Origin: an uncultured Peptococcaceae bacterium
GTDB lineage: Bacteria > Bacillota > Dehalobacteriia > UBA7702
NCBI GenBank assembly: GCA_937919295.1
Contig: CALFRX010000276.1
Span: 1 to 12,133 of the forward strand
DNA length: 12,133 nt
Direction: 5' to 3'
The notes below the pieces were generated by a model, which was given only the letters and a program-made list of their open reading frames with translations, had not been told where the DNA came from and did no database searches. Shown here piece after piece: positions 1-6,300 of this stretch. Position 1 is the first letter of the stretch, and the number at the start of each line of letters is the position of its first letter. Made by a program: the position numbers and the translations under genes.

Positions 1-443
1 TGGCAGGCGCCAACCTGATCTATGGTATCGGGATGCTTGAAAATGGGATCACCTGGGACTTTGCACAGCTGGTGATGCAGCATGAAATGGTCGGTATGGT
101 TCTGAAAACCGTGGAAGGCATTCCCATTGACGATGAACACCTGGCCGTTGACGTTATCAGCGAAGTCGGCCCCGGCGGCGAATTCGTCAGCCATATGCAC
201 ACCTTCCAGAACTTCAGAAAACTTTCCAAACCCGACGCGAAGATTTTCGACAGAAACAACTTCGACGGCTGGAAATTACAGGGTGAAAAGGATATCGTCG
301 AACGTTCCTATGAAGTCGCCATCGACATGCTCGAAAACGGTAAAGTGGATCATCCGCTCCCCGAAGCGACCAGAAAAGAACTCGACCGTATTCTGGAAGA
401 AGAAACCGCTGAATACGCCGAAAGAAGAAAAGCTGAAAAATAA
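1..443 (+). CDS. MttB-family methyltransferase, C-terminal part (5' end outside window)
   Basis: About 146 C-terminal residues of a COG5598 (MttB/MtgB) corrinoid methyltransferase are visible; the reading frame is open from base 3 and stops with TAA at 441-443. Family hallmarks are the opening AGANLIYGIGMLENG, then VISEVGPGGEF and the HMHTFQNFR stretch, which line up with AGASLLNMGGLLDS, LIDKIGPGGLF and EEMHTMMNMK in the complete paralogue at 6301-7755. The family moves a methyl group from a methylamine or betaine to a corrinoid protein in the cytoplasm. The tail ends in an acidic/basic helix rich in Glu, Lys and Arg. It is clearly divergent from the second copy, so a different substrate is likely (inference). 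The usual pyrrolysine site lies upstream of the window, so whether this copy is a pyrrolysine enzyme cannot be judged here. Confidence 0.9.
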   Translation, partial: AGANLIYGIGMLENGITWDFAQLVMQHEMVGMVLKTVEGIPIDDEHLAVDVISEVGPGGEFVSHMHTFQNFRKLSKPDAKIFDRNNFDGWKLQGEKDIVERSYEVAIDMLENGKVDHPLPEATRKELDRILEEETAEYAERRKAEK

Positions 444-470
444 GCAAAGCTTATTCCGCTAAAAAACAGG

Positions 471-521
471 GATCCCGTTTCCCTGGCCTGAGGCAGGCCA
501 GGGAGGCGGGATTCTCTTTTT
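471..521. terminator. Strong bidirectional intrinsic terminator
   Basis: A perfect 10-bp stem (CCCTGGCCTG at 481-490 with CAGGCCAGGG at 494-503, loop AGG) is extended by an outer 7-bp stem (471-477 with 507-513, one G-T pair) across a 3x3 internal loop. CTCTTTTT follows on the plus strand and a run of six A precedes it, which gives a U tract on the minus strand too. It sits between convergent genes (mttB end at 443, kinase end at 545) and probably ends both transcripts. Confidence 0.9.
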
Positions 522-544
522 GCAGTAGAAATATAATTGAAAAC

Positions 545-1507
545 TTATTTTTTGCCCATTAGCTCAACGTATTGGTTGAATTTGGGCTGTGCCATATATC
601 CTTGGCAACGGGTAATTCTTTCGAGGCCGTAATTCCAATAGAATTCCTCTTCATCGGGTTTGGAGACCATCTGAACGAGAGCCCAGGGGCACCAAAGGGC
701 ATCCATGAGGAATTTGCCGATGAGCACATCGGCCCTTTCTTTTTCCGTGGGTTCGTGGCCATAGTAACTCTGGAGGAAGGATTCTTCCTGCTCAGCGTTG
801 AGGCGGTTTTCGACGTTGATGGCGGCGACATCGAACATATAGTAGTTCATGCCGCAGTATTCCCAGTCGATCAGTTGTAAGCTGTCATTTTCCCGGTCAT
901 AAATAAAGTTCTCGGAAAGCACGTCGTTATGGCTGCAAACCTTTTTCGGCGGATTCAATTGGAACTGCTCGTCGATTCTTTTGAGGGTCGACACCAATTC
1001 ATCGATACCGTCATAGTATTTCGGGCATTCATTGGTTTCGAGCCATTTCATATAGTTGGAGATTTCAACGAGAGGATCGAAGGTGCTCTTCAGTTGGATG
1101 TTGTTGTGATGAAAAGCGTTTAAGATCTTTGCGGCGTGCTGTAATACTTTTGCGTTTTCTTGGAAATCCTCTCTGTGCATGGTATCGCCGGGGCAGAAGC
1201 CGCAGATATTGGAGCCGGTAGAAAGGTCATAATAATAGAATTGAGGGCTGATGCCCAGGTCCTTGATGGCGTGAACCGCCTGTCTTTCCGCGGGGCGGTT
1301 CAGGTATTCGGCAGTGCCTTCGCCGGCAATGCGGAAGGCGTATGTTTTGCCGTCGACAACGGTTTTAAAGTTACGGTTGGTGAGTCCCCCGGGCATATAG
1401 GTGATCTCGGTGACTTCACCTGCGAAAAGACTGGAGTCGGCGGCCATTTTTTTGATGTATTCCACTTCTTCCTGTTTGGTATTAGGGCATACTTTGATTT
1501 CGGACAT
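545..1507 (-). CDS. Choline/ethanolamine kinase family protein, copy 1 (LicA-like)
   Basis: 320 residues with the choline-kinase/APH fold. The nucleotide-binding loop GGLTNRNF is at 40-47, the catalytic loop CSHNDVLSEN at 191-200 (Asp195 as catalytic base, Asn200 for metal), and the metal-binding LIDWEYCGMNYYMFD at 212-226. This family phosphorylates choline or ethanolamine with ATP in the cytoplasm. The start is taken at 1507, where GGGAGAGATTACC precedes ATG; a longer frame to 1570 has no ribosome site and overlaps the -10 of the promoter at 1561-1589. With this start the length equals that of its upstream paralogue exactly. Roughly half the residues match that copy by eye, including RIAGEGTAEYLNRP and VLIGKFLMD. 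Substrate (choline, ethanolamine or another amino alcohol) is not fixed by sequence; no licC or licD partner is present. Confidence 0.92.
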   Translation of the reverse strand: MSEIKVCPNTKQEEVEYIKKMAADSSLFAGEVTEITYMPGGLTNRNFKTVVDGKTYAFRIAGEGTAEYLNRPAERQAVHAIKDLGISPQFYYYDLSTGSNICGFCPGDTMHREDFQENAKVLQHAAKILNAFHHNNIQLKSTFDPLVEISNYMKWLETNECPKYYDGIDELVSTLKRIDEQFQLNPPKKVCSHNDVLSENFIYDRENDSLQLIDWEYCGMNYYMFDVAAINVENRLNAEQEESFLQSYYGHEPTEKERADVLIGKFLMDALWCPWALVQMVSKPDEEEFYWNYGLERITRCQGYMAQPKFNQYVELMGKK

Positions 1508-1560
1508 GGTAATCTCTCCCTTTACTTTCATAATGATGCCAAAATTCATCAGCTTGTTCC

Positions 1561-1589
1561 AATATACCAAAAAAAAGCAGCATTTTCAA
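1561..1589 (-). promoter_or_regulatory. Predicted promoter for kinase copy 1
   Basis: Read on the minus strand, TTGAAA (1589-1584), a 17-base spacer and TATATT (1566-1561) form a good sigma-A type promoter. Its -35 lies in the loop and 3' arm of the terminator-like hairpin at 1570-1609, so the two elements overlap. The start of transcription would fall near 1554, leaving a leader of about 47 bases before the ATG at 1507. Confidence 0.55.
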
Positions 1590-1609
1590 GAGAAAATACT
1601 GCTTTTTTT
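1570..1609 (-). terminator. Hairpin with U tract between the tandem kinase genes
   Basis: GCAG (1577-1580) pairs with CTGC (1599-1602), ATTTTC (1582-1587) with GAAAAT (1592-1597) around an AAGA loop, and flanking A7/T7 runs extend the stem; one C/A mismatch interrupts it. Read from the upstream kinase gene (1647-2609), the hairpin ends in a U tract and should terminate or attenuate that transcript before copy 1. It is near symmetrical, so it could act in both directions. Confidence 0.7.
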
Positions 1610-1646
1610 ATGCTTTTATGTCATGATATTTCAGCTGTGTTTGCTT

Positions 1647-2609
1647 TTATCTTTCGGTCATCAGTTTGAAGTACTTATCCCAGTTGGGGTTAGACATATG
1701 CTTCTCGCATCTTCTCACGCGGACATAGCCCCAATCCCAGTAGTCGTCTCTCTCGTCGACCTTGGTGACGCTTTGTACGAGAGCCCAGGGGATCCAAAGG
1801 CCGTCCATGAGGAACTTGCCGATCAAAACTTCGGCTCTTTGCTGTTCGGTGGGTTCGCCGCCGAAATAGGAGCGGATGGCGACTTCTTCCATTTCCTCGC
1901 TCATATCGTTTTCACTGATCAGGGCGGCAAGATCGAAGAAGTAATAGTTCATGCCACAGTATTCCCAGTCGATGATTTCCATCGTATTCTTGGGGATATC
2001 ATAAATGAAGTTTGCGGCGAGGCAGTCATTGTGGCAGCTGACACGATCGAAAGGATGAGCTTCGAAGGCTTTTTGCAGTTTGGCGTAAACAGCGTCGATT
2101 TTCGGTAGTTCTTCGTAAAATCTGGTCCAGTTATTATCTTTGAGATACTGTTCATAGCAGACGCGTTCGGCAAAGGGATTGAAAACATAGTTCAGCTTGA
2201 GGCCGCTGGTATGAATGTTGCGAACAAGCCGTGCCGCGTGTCCCACCACATCTTCCCTTGCCCTGAAATCAGGTGCTTGCATGGTATCTCCCTCGACAAA
2301 GCGACAGATGTTGGAACCTGTTTTTTCGTCATACCAGTAGAACATGGGGCTGCCGCCGATGATCTGTACTTTGGCGACGGCATCATGCTCGCAGGGTCTG
2401 TTAAGGTATTCCGCGGTACCTTCCCCGGCGATACGGAAAGCGTATTTTGTTCCGTTATCGAATTCTACTTTGAAGTTGCGGTTGGTAAGACCTCCCGGCA
2501 TATGGGTGATTGCAATGATTTTTTGATGTTCGTCGAACATCTGATCGGCCATTTCCTGGATGATCTTATCTTCTCCAGATTTCAGTCCTTCACATTTGAT
2601 TTCCGCCAT
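1647..2609 (-). CDS. Choline/ethanolamine kinase family protein, copy 2 (LicA-like)
   Basis: 320 residues, same fold and length as the downstream copy. GGLTNRNFKVEF is at 39-50, catalytic loop SCHNDCLAAN at 191-200 (Asp195, Asn200), and IIDWEYCGMNYYFFD at 212-226. The start ATG at 2609 has AAGGAGAG about 8 bases upstream, which is a strong ribosome site. It comes first in the minus-strand pair and carries its own promoter in the divergent region. Differences from copy 1 cluster in residues 110-185, the part of the helical lobe that tends to shape the amino-alcohol pocket in this fold, so the pair may have split substrates (inference). Could be choline or ethanolamine kinase; the sequence does not decide. 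Confidence 0.92.
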   Translation of the reverse strand: MAEIKCEGLKSGEDKIIQEMADQMFDEHQKIIAITHMPGGLTNRNFKVEFDNGTKYAFRIAGEGTAEYLNRPCEHDAVAKVQIIGGSPMFYWYDEKTGSNICRFVEGDTMQAPDFRAREDVVGHAARLVRNIHTSGLKLNYVFNPFAERVCYEQYLKDNNWTRFYEELPKIDAVYAKLQKAFEAHPFDRVSCHNDCLAANFIYDIPKNTMEIIDWEYCGMNYYFFDLAALISENDMSEEMEEVAIRSYFGGEPTEQQRAEVLIGKFLMDGLWIPWALVQSVTKVDERDDYWDWGYVRVRRCEKHMSNPNWDKYFKLMTER

Positions 2610-2667
2610 TATAAACTCTCCTTCATTCTTGTTTCATGTTGTTTTTAAAAAAACGAACATTATACAT

Positions 2668-2695
2668 ATTATATCAAAATCACAAAAAATTGCAA
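2668..2695 (-). promoter_or_regulatory. Predicted promoter for kinase copy 2
   Basis: On the minus strand TTGCAA (2695-2690), a 16-base spacer and TATAAT (2673-2668) precede the gene; a second TATAAT-like hexamer follows directly downstream. The leader to the ATG at 2609 would be about 50 bases. The surroundings are very AT-rich. Confidence 0.6.
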
Positions 2696-2719
2696 GAAAA
2701 AACAGTAATTTTTTGTTCT

Positions 2720-2763
2720 TTTATGCAGCGGTTGTATACTGGCCTTTTTCAGTTTATGCAGGG
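2720..2763 (+). repeat. Direct repeat TTTATGCAGNG in the divergent intergenic region
   Basis: TTTATGCAGCG (2720-2730) recurs as TTTATGCAGGG (2753-2763), 33 bases apart, close to three helical turns. The pair lies between the two divergent promoters and could be an operator for a regulator that controls the kinases on both sides. This is a sequence observation; no regulator is assigned. Confidence 0.4.
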
Positions 2764-2791
2764 ATACGGTTTCCGCGTCGAAAGATTTCTC

Positions 2792-2820
2792 TTTATTTCT
2801 CAGGGCAGATGTATTATAAT
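2792..2820 (+). promoter_or_regulatory. Predicted promoter for the divergent kinase gene
   Basis: A perfect TATAAT (2815-2820) stands 17 bases after a weak TTTATT (2792-2797). The transcript would begin near 2827, about 106 bases before the ATG at 2933. The poor -35 suggests that an activator may be needed; the direct repeat lies just upstream, with its nearer copy about 29 bases from the -35. Confidence 0.45.
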
Positions 2821-2932
2821 GAAAGAAATTAAACAAGTTCCAGTATGATTTTATAAGTGTTTGAAATATGTCCAATGACAAAAAATTCTCGCGTATTTTC
2901 GAACTGGGAACTGTGAAAAGGAGGCTGAACTA

Positions 2933-4150
2933 ATGAATTGCGAAGGAAAACTGAGATTAAGAAAAGTCAATGCTGATGATTTTGGCGCCATGCGATCTAA
3001 ATTCGTTGTGGTAAAAAACATTGTTGACGAGCTTTACGGAACCTCCGAGATGGCCATGTCCAGAAGTCAACTTAACCACCTGATCGAGCATTATTATCAC
3101 CTTGGCAAAGTGATCGATGCCTATGAGATTTTCGGTGGCTATACAAACCGAAGTTTCGGCGTTATCGTTCGCGATGAAAGAGGTGATCTTCACGATTACT
3201 TTGTCAGAAAGTATAAAAGGGAAGCGAGTGCCGCCGATATCGAAGTGGAACACGCTTTGGTGGAATATGCCGCCTCCCACGGCATGGATGAGATTTCCAC
3301 AGTCGTCCGTACCACTGATGGTAGATCCTTTGTGCAGCTTGAAGAAGAAAAAGAAGGGGAACGGATCAGAAGATATTTTGCAGTTTATACATTCCTTGAC
3401 GGTGACGATGATTACGACTGGATCAATACGAATATGACGCCGGAGGAAGACCGGGAATTTGCCAGAATTCTTGCGAAATTCCATGATTCCGTCAACGGCT
3501 TTGATCCCGGCGAAAAAGCAGAGGCGAAAATCATGGATATGATGAAGCAGTTGCCTTCCTGCTTCGTCGAATGTAATAAAGCGCTCTGCGTCGATCCCAA
3601 CGACCGTTTTGACATACTCTGGAAGGACAGCCGTGAAGATTTGATTCAGTATTGCGACAAAGTATTGGCAAACATCACGCCGAAAATCTTAGCTGAAATG
3701 CCGATGTGCGTTTGCCATTGCGATGCCCATCCAGGCAATGTAAAATGGGATCACGGCAAATGCGTCGGTATTTTTGACTTTGACTGGGCAAAAATGGATT
3801 ATCGCCTTTTCGATGTTTGCTATGCCCTTGTTTATACCTGCTCTTCCTGGAAAGCCCAGAGTGACGGCACCCTCTATTTTGACCGCTGCCGCTTCTTCCT
3901 GGACGGATATAACGACTATTTGAAAGAACATGGCACCTTAACGACGTTGACTGCCGCGGAAAAAGAAGCGTTTCCTTACATGATGATTGCCGGTGGTCTT
4001 TATCTTGCCCATTGGTGCACATGTTATTACGCTGACTATGAGTATCTTAGCGAATATGAATACTTTTACTATTTAGCCCATACCGTGAGACTGATTCACT
4101 TTTTCGACACACATATCGATGAGTTGAAAGATTTGGTTTCTCGTTATTAA
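2933..4150 (+). CDS. Phosphotransferase of the APH/homoserine-kinase-II/choline-kinase superfamily
   Basis: 405 residues. GGYTNRSFGV at 68-77 is the nucleotide-binding loop; CHCDAHPGN at 261-269 is the HxDxHxGN catalytic loop (Asp264 base, Asn269 metal ligand); GIFDFDWAKMDYRLFD at 279-294 carries the metal-binding Asp pair. The catalytic loop resembles homoserine kinase type II and SrkA-like enzymes more than the two choline-kinase paralogues next door, whose loop is HND. It is longer than usual, with about 60 extra N-terminal residues before the kinase core. AAGGAGG lies 8 bases before the ATG. It is divergent from the choline-kinase pair and upstream of the transporter, so a small amino alcohol or amino-acid-like substrate is likely (inference). 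The exact substrate is unknown. Confidence 0.85.
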   Translation: MNCEGKLRLRKVNADDFGAMRSKFVVVKNIVDELYGTSEMAMSRSQLNHLIEHYYHLGKVIDAYEIFGGYTNRSFGVIVRDERGDLHDYFVRKYKREASAADIEVEHALVEYAASHGMDEISTVVRTTDGRSFVQLEEEKEGERIRRYFAVYTFLDGDDDYDWINTNMTPEEDREFARILAKFHDSVNGFDPGEKAEAKIMDMMKQLPSCFVECNKALCVDPNDRFDILWKDSREDLIQYCDKVLANITPKILAEMPMCVCHCDAHPGNVKWDHGKCVGIFDFDWAKMDYRLFDVCYALVYTCSSWKAQSDGTLYFDRCRFFLDGYNDYLKEHGTLTTLTAAEKEAFPYMMIAGGLYLAHWCTCYYADYEYLSEYEYFYYLAHTVRLIHFFDTHIDELKDLVSRY

Positions 4151-4228
4151 GAAAAGCAGTCCAAGCCCAAGAAAACCTGTATTTTTTTGCGCCTATCAAA
4201 AAAATTTAAAGTTTTTTGCGAAAAAGGG

Positions 4229-4257
4229 TGGAAATTTTTTAAGTGGTAGTATATAAT
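4229..4257 (+). promoter_or_regulatory. Predicted promoter of the transporter operon
   Basis: TGGAAA (4229-4234), 17 bases, then TATAAT (4252-4257). Transcription would start near 4264 and give a leader of about 160 bases before the transporter ATG. No convincing terminator for the kinase gene is seen in 4151-4228, only T/A-run hairpins without GC pairs, so read-through is possible. Confidence 0.6.
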
Positions 4258-4263
4258 AGAGAC

Positions 4264-4423
4264 GTTGGTAATTGAATGACCCTCGCGGCCGAGGGTTTTG
4301 TTCCAGTGCCGAAACTTTAAAGTTTCGTTTCCCACAGATTTAAGGTTTCCCGGGTAAAACCGGGGAAATGGCGGGTAACGCCGCCGGAATTATTAAAATC
4401 TTATATGAAAGAAGGGATTTTGT
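4264..4423 (+). ncRNA. Structured 5' leader RNA upstream of the transporter, class not recognised
   Basis: Four consecutive hairpins can be drawn. ACCCTCG/CGAGGGT has a CGGC loop (4279-4296). CGAAACTTTAAAGTTTCG is a perfect 18-base palindrome (4310-4327). TTTCCCGG pairs with CCGGGGAAA with one bulged G (4346-4368). GGCGG/CCGCC has loop GTAACG (4370-4385). A competing GGTTT/AAACC pairing (4344-4348 with 4357-4361) would break the third hairpin. No U tract follows, so any control would act on translation or RNA stability, not on termination. I could not match it to the consensus of a known riboswitch, including guanidine, ZTP, cobalamin or THF types. Confidence 0.4.
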
Positions 4424-5569
4424 ATGTCAGTTGGTACGAATGATGCAGCATTGGCACAAATGCTTGAGAAGCATCGGATGAGCTACGTCAAACGGGGTCT
4501 TACTGCCGGGATTCTCTCCGGTATGACCTGGGGTCTGCAGGGGGTTTTGTTATGGAGCTTGGTTCTCTGCTTTGGTCCGTTTGCAATTCCTTACAGCTAC
4601 TCTTTCTACGCCGGCCTTGTCGCCGCCGTATCCGTTGCGGCCTTACATGACTTTGTTGCGTCATGCTGGATTCTTTTGATGGATGCCGTCACCGGCAGAA
4701 TCAAGGAAATTCCCCGCGCGTTGAAAACGAAACCTGGTCGGCTTGCCGTTTTTGCCTGCCTTTTTGGGGGTCCCCTCGGGATGGGCGGTTATGTTATCGG
4801 TATGTACCTCGCCGGCGTAACCTATGCTCTTGCCATCTCCGCGGTTTATCCCGCCATCGGCGCTCTCCTCGGCAGAATTGTGTTGAAGGAAAGAATTAAC
4901 GTCCGTGTTTGGATCGGCATTATCGCTTGTTTGATCGGCGCTGTTCTTGTTGGTTGGGCTCCTCCGGAAGCCGCGACCAGCGGTTCTCAGTTCTATCTTG
5001 GGATTGCTTTCTCTTGCTGCCCCGCTGTTGGTTGGGCTGCTGAAGGCGTGATCTCCTGCTTCGGCATGGATATGATCGACCCTGATATCGCAATTTGGAT
5101 TCGTGAGTTTTTCTCCAGTGTGATTGCCATGTGCACAACCGTCATCGGCATTTCCATTTTTGCCGCTGCCGTTACTGGCGGTGTGGAAGTTCTTGATGTT
5201 GACGGAACGACCGTAAATTACGCTCTCCATTGGTATACCGGTTGGCAGATGTTCTTTACAGCCTTCACTGACGTGAACAGTTTGGTTTGGATTATCATCG
5301 CCGCTGCTTCCGGTGGTTTCTCCTACGTATTTTGGTATCGTGCGCTGAACATGGTCGGCACCGGCCGCGCCATGGCTTTCAACGTAACCTACGCTCTTTG
5401 GTCTGTTCCCGCCGGTTATCTGGCGAACCTCATCACCCCTCTCTACGGTTGGGAAAACGGCTATGCCGCCACCGGTCTTATGCTTGCCGGTGTTGCCATT
5501 ATCACCATCGGAGCGATTCTCGTTGTAATCAATCCGAAAGAACTGTTCCAGTTACGTAATGTGGGCTAA
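4424..5569 (+). CDS. DMT-superfamily (EamA-type) membrane transporter
   Basis: 381 residues with about ten hydrophobic segments: near 27-52, 58-78, 107-130, 133-155, 162-180, 188-212, 227-252, 278-300, 318-340 and 348-369. The end of the first repeat, YPAIGALLGRIVLKERI (142-158) followed by IGIIACLIGAVLVGW, is typical of EamA domains; the second repeat ends with LAGVAIITIGAILVV. The family exports or imports small metabolites, and the LicB choline permease belongs to it. At 381 residues it is longer than LicB-type members of about 300, owing to a soluble N-terminus and a loop near 250-275. Ribosome site AGAAGGGAT precedes the ATG. Its place beside choline-kinase-like genes suggests choline, betaine or ethanolamine as cargo (inference). 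The small gene at 5585 follows it immediately. Confidence 0.85.
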   Translation: MSVGTNDAALAQMLEKHRMSYVKRGLTAGILSGMTWGLQGVLLWSLVLCFGPFAIPYSYSFYAGLVAAVSVAALHDFVASCWILLMDAVTGRIKEIPRALKTKPGRLAVFACLFGGPLGMGGYVIGMYLAGVTYALAISAVYPAIGALLGRIVLKERINVRVWIGIIACLIGAVLVGWAPPEAATSGSQFYLGIAFSCCPAVGWAAEGVISCFGMDMIDPDIAIWIREFFSSVIAMCTTVIGISIFAAAVTGGVEVLDVDGTTVNYALHWYTGWQMFFTAFTDVNSLVWIIIAAASGGFSYVFWYRALNMVGTGRAMAFNVTYALWSVPAGYLANLITPLYGWENGYAATGLMLAGVAIITIGAILVVINPKELFQLRNVG

Positions 5570-5584
5570 GGAGGGATGATTAAA

Positions 5585-5866
5585 ATGGCGAAAAGTATCT
5601 TACCTTTCAGATTCAGAGTGTTACACTATGCTTCTACGAAAGATGAATTCACCTATCATGATATTTTGAAAGACCTTGAATCCGAGTATGCCGGAGAAGG
5701 TCAATTCACGGAAAAGAAGATGACCCTTCACACCGACTCTTTGATGGCCGTTGGCATGATTGAAGCCGTCAAAACAGAACTCGAAGGCGATCATCTGCTC
5801 ATCACTTATAAAATTACCGATTACGGCAGAGACAGACTGAAATACCTGCCTGCCGAATGGAAATAA
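5585..5866 (+). CDS. Small winged-helix-like protein, unknown function
   Basis: 93 residues. The start is placed at 5585 (MAKSILPF) because GGAGG at 5570-5574 lies 10 bases before it; the in-frame ATG at 5576 is only one base from that site. The order looks like a winged helix: helix 1 around FRFRVLHYASTKDEFTYHDILKDL, a recognition-like helix at KKMTLHTDSLMAVGMIEAV, then a beta wing LEGDHLLITYKITDYGRDRLKYL, which resembles the IT..G...L ending of MarR/PadR-type DNA-binding domains. It begins 15 bases after the transporter stop and shares its transcript, so it may be a local regulator. No family is assigned. Confidence 0.75.
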   Translation: MAKSILPFRFRVLHYASTKDEFTYHDILKDLESEYAGEGQFTEKKMTLHTDSLMAVGMIEAVKTELEGDHLLITYKITDYGRDRLKYLPAEWK

Positions 5867-5888
5867 TTTTATAAAAATAAGGCATTTT

Positions 5889-5918
5889 ACCACGCCGGGC
5901 CTTCGGGTCCGGTGTGGT
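5889..5918 (+). terminator. Long GC hairpin with UUCG loop after the small regulator-like gene
   Basis: ACCACGCCGGGCC pairs with GGTCCGGTGTGGT over 13 bp (two G-U pairs) around a TTCG tetraloop, 23 bases after the TAA. The stem is very stable, but the following CATGTCTTCCC is not a U tract. It may be a weak terminator or a 3'-end stabiliser of the transporter transcript. Confidence 0.55.
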
Positions 5919-6206
5919 CATGTCTTCCCGCAGGCACCTGCTTTTCATCGATTCATCTATTTTTAAGACAAGCATGAAACTTTTGGCTTACTGCATTGCG
6001 GCTTTTGCCAAAAAGCGCGTCTTGCGTATTTCATATTTTATTAGGAGTTCGCCATAGAACTTACCCCAATGCCGCAACAACCCATAAGGGTCAAGCGGCT
6101 ATTTGACCCCCAACACACGAATTTGAATATTTTGCCTGATATGGCTTTAAAATATATTGAGAATCATGTATCATAATAAAAGAGAGAAGTTATTGGCAAA
6201 AAAGCA
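5919..6206. other. Intergenic stretch with inverted repeats, no gene found
   Basis: No open frame with a ribosome site is seen. TTTTGGC (5981-5987) can pair with GCCAAAA (6007-6013) around a 19-base loop. A second structured stretch at 6071-6109 is listed separately. The end (6110-6206) is AT-rich and leads to the mttB promoter. Confidence 0.5.
6071..6109 (+). repeat. Hairpin with possible pseudoknot in the gap before mttB
   Basis: GGGTCAA (6088-6094) pairs perfectly with TTGACCC (6103-6109). Its loop contains GCGGC (6095-6099), the exact complement of GCCGC at 6071-6075, so a pseudoknot can form. An alternative ACCC/GGGT pairing around ATAA (6080-6091) competes with the main stem. It is upstream of the predicted mttB promoter and therefore would be transcribed only from further upstream or as its own RNA. 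Confidence 0.4.
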
Positions 6207-6235
6207 TTGTAAAACCGATGCACGTTGTGTATAAT
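6207..6235 (+). promoter_or_regulatory. Predicted promoter of the second mttB-family gene
   Basis: TTGTAA (6207-6212), exactly 17 bases, then TATAAT (6230-6235). Transcription would begin near 6242, giving a leader of about 59 bases with a GAGAGAGGAGAG ribosome-site region. Confidence 0.65.
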
Positions 6236-6300
6236 TGAGCCGCTAAGGCCGTTATATATGTTTACAAAAATAATATTTATGGAGAGAGGAGAGTGTTTAG

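Noticed and set aside
4224..4240. AGGGTGG string resembling part of the T-box antiterminator consensus
   Set aside because: It lies at the -35 of the predicted promoter, lacks the following ACCGCG, and no specifier stem or terminator is present.
4661..5230. Long antisense frame inside the transporter gene
   Set aside because: A composition shadow of the hydrophobic coding strand, with polar repetitive residues and no ribosome site or family features.
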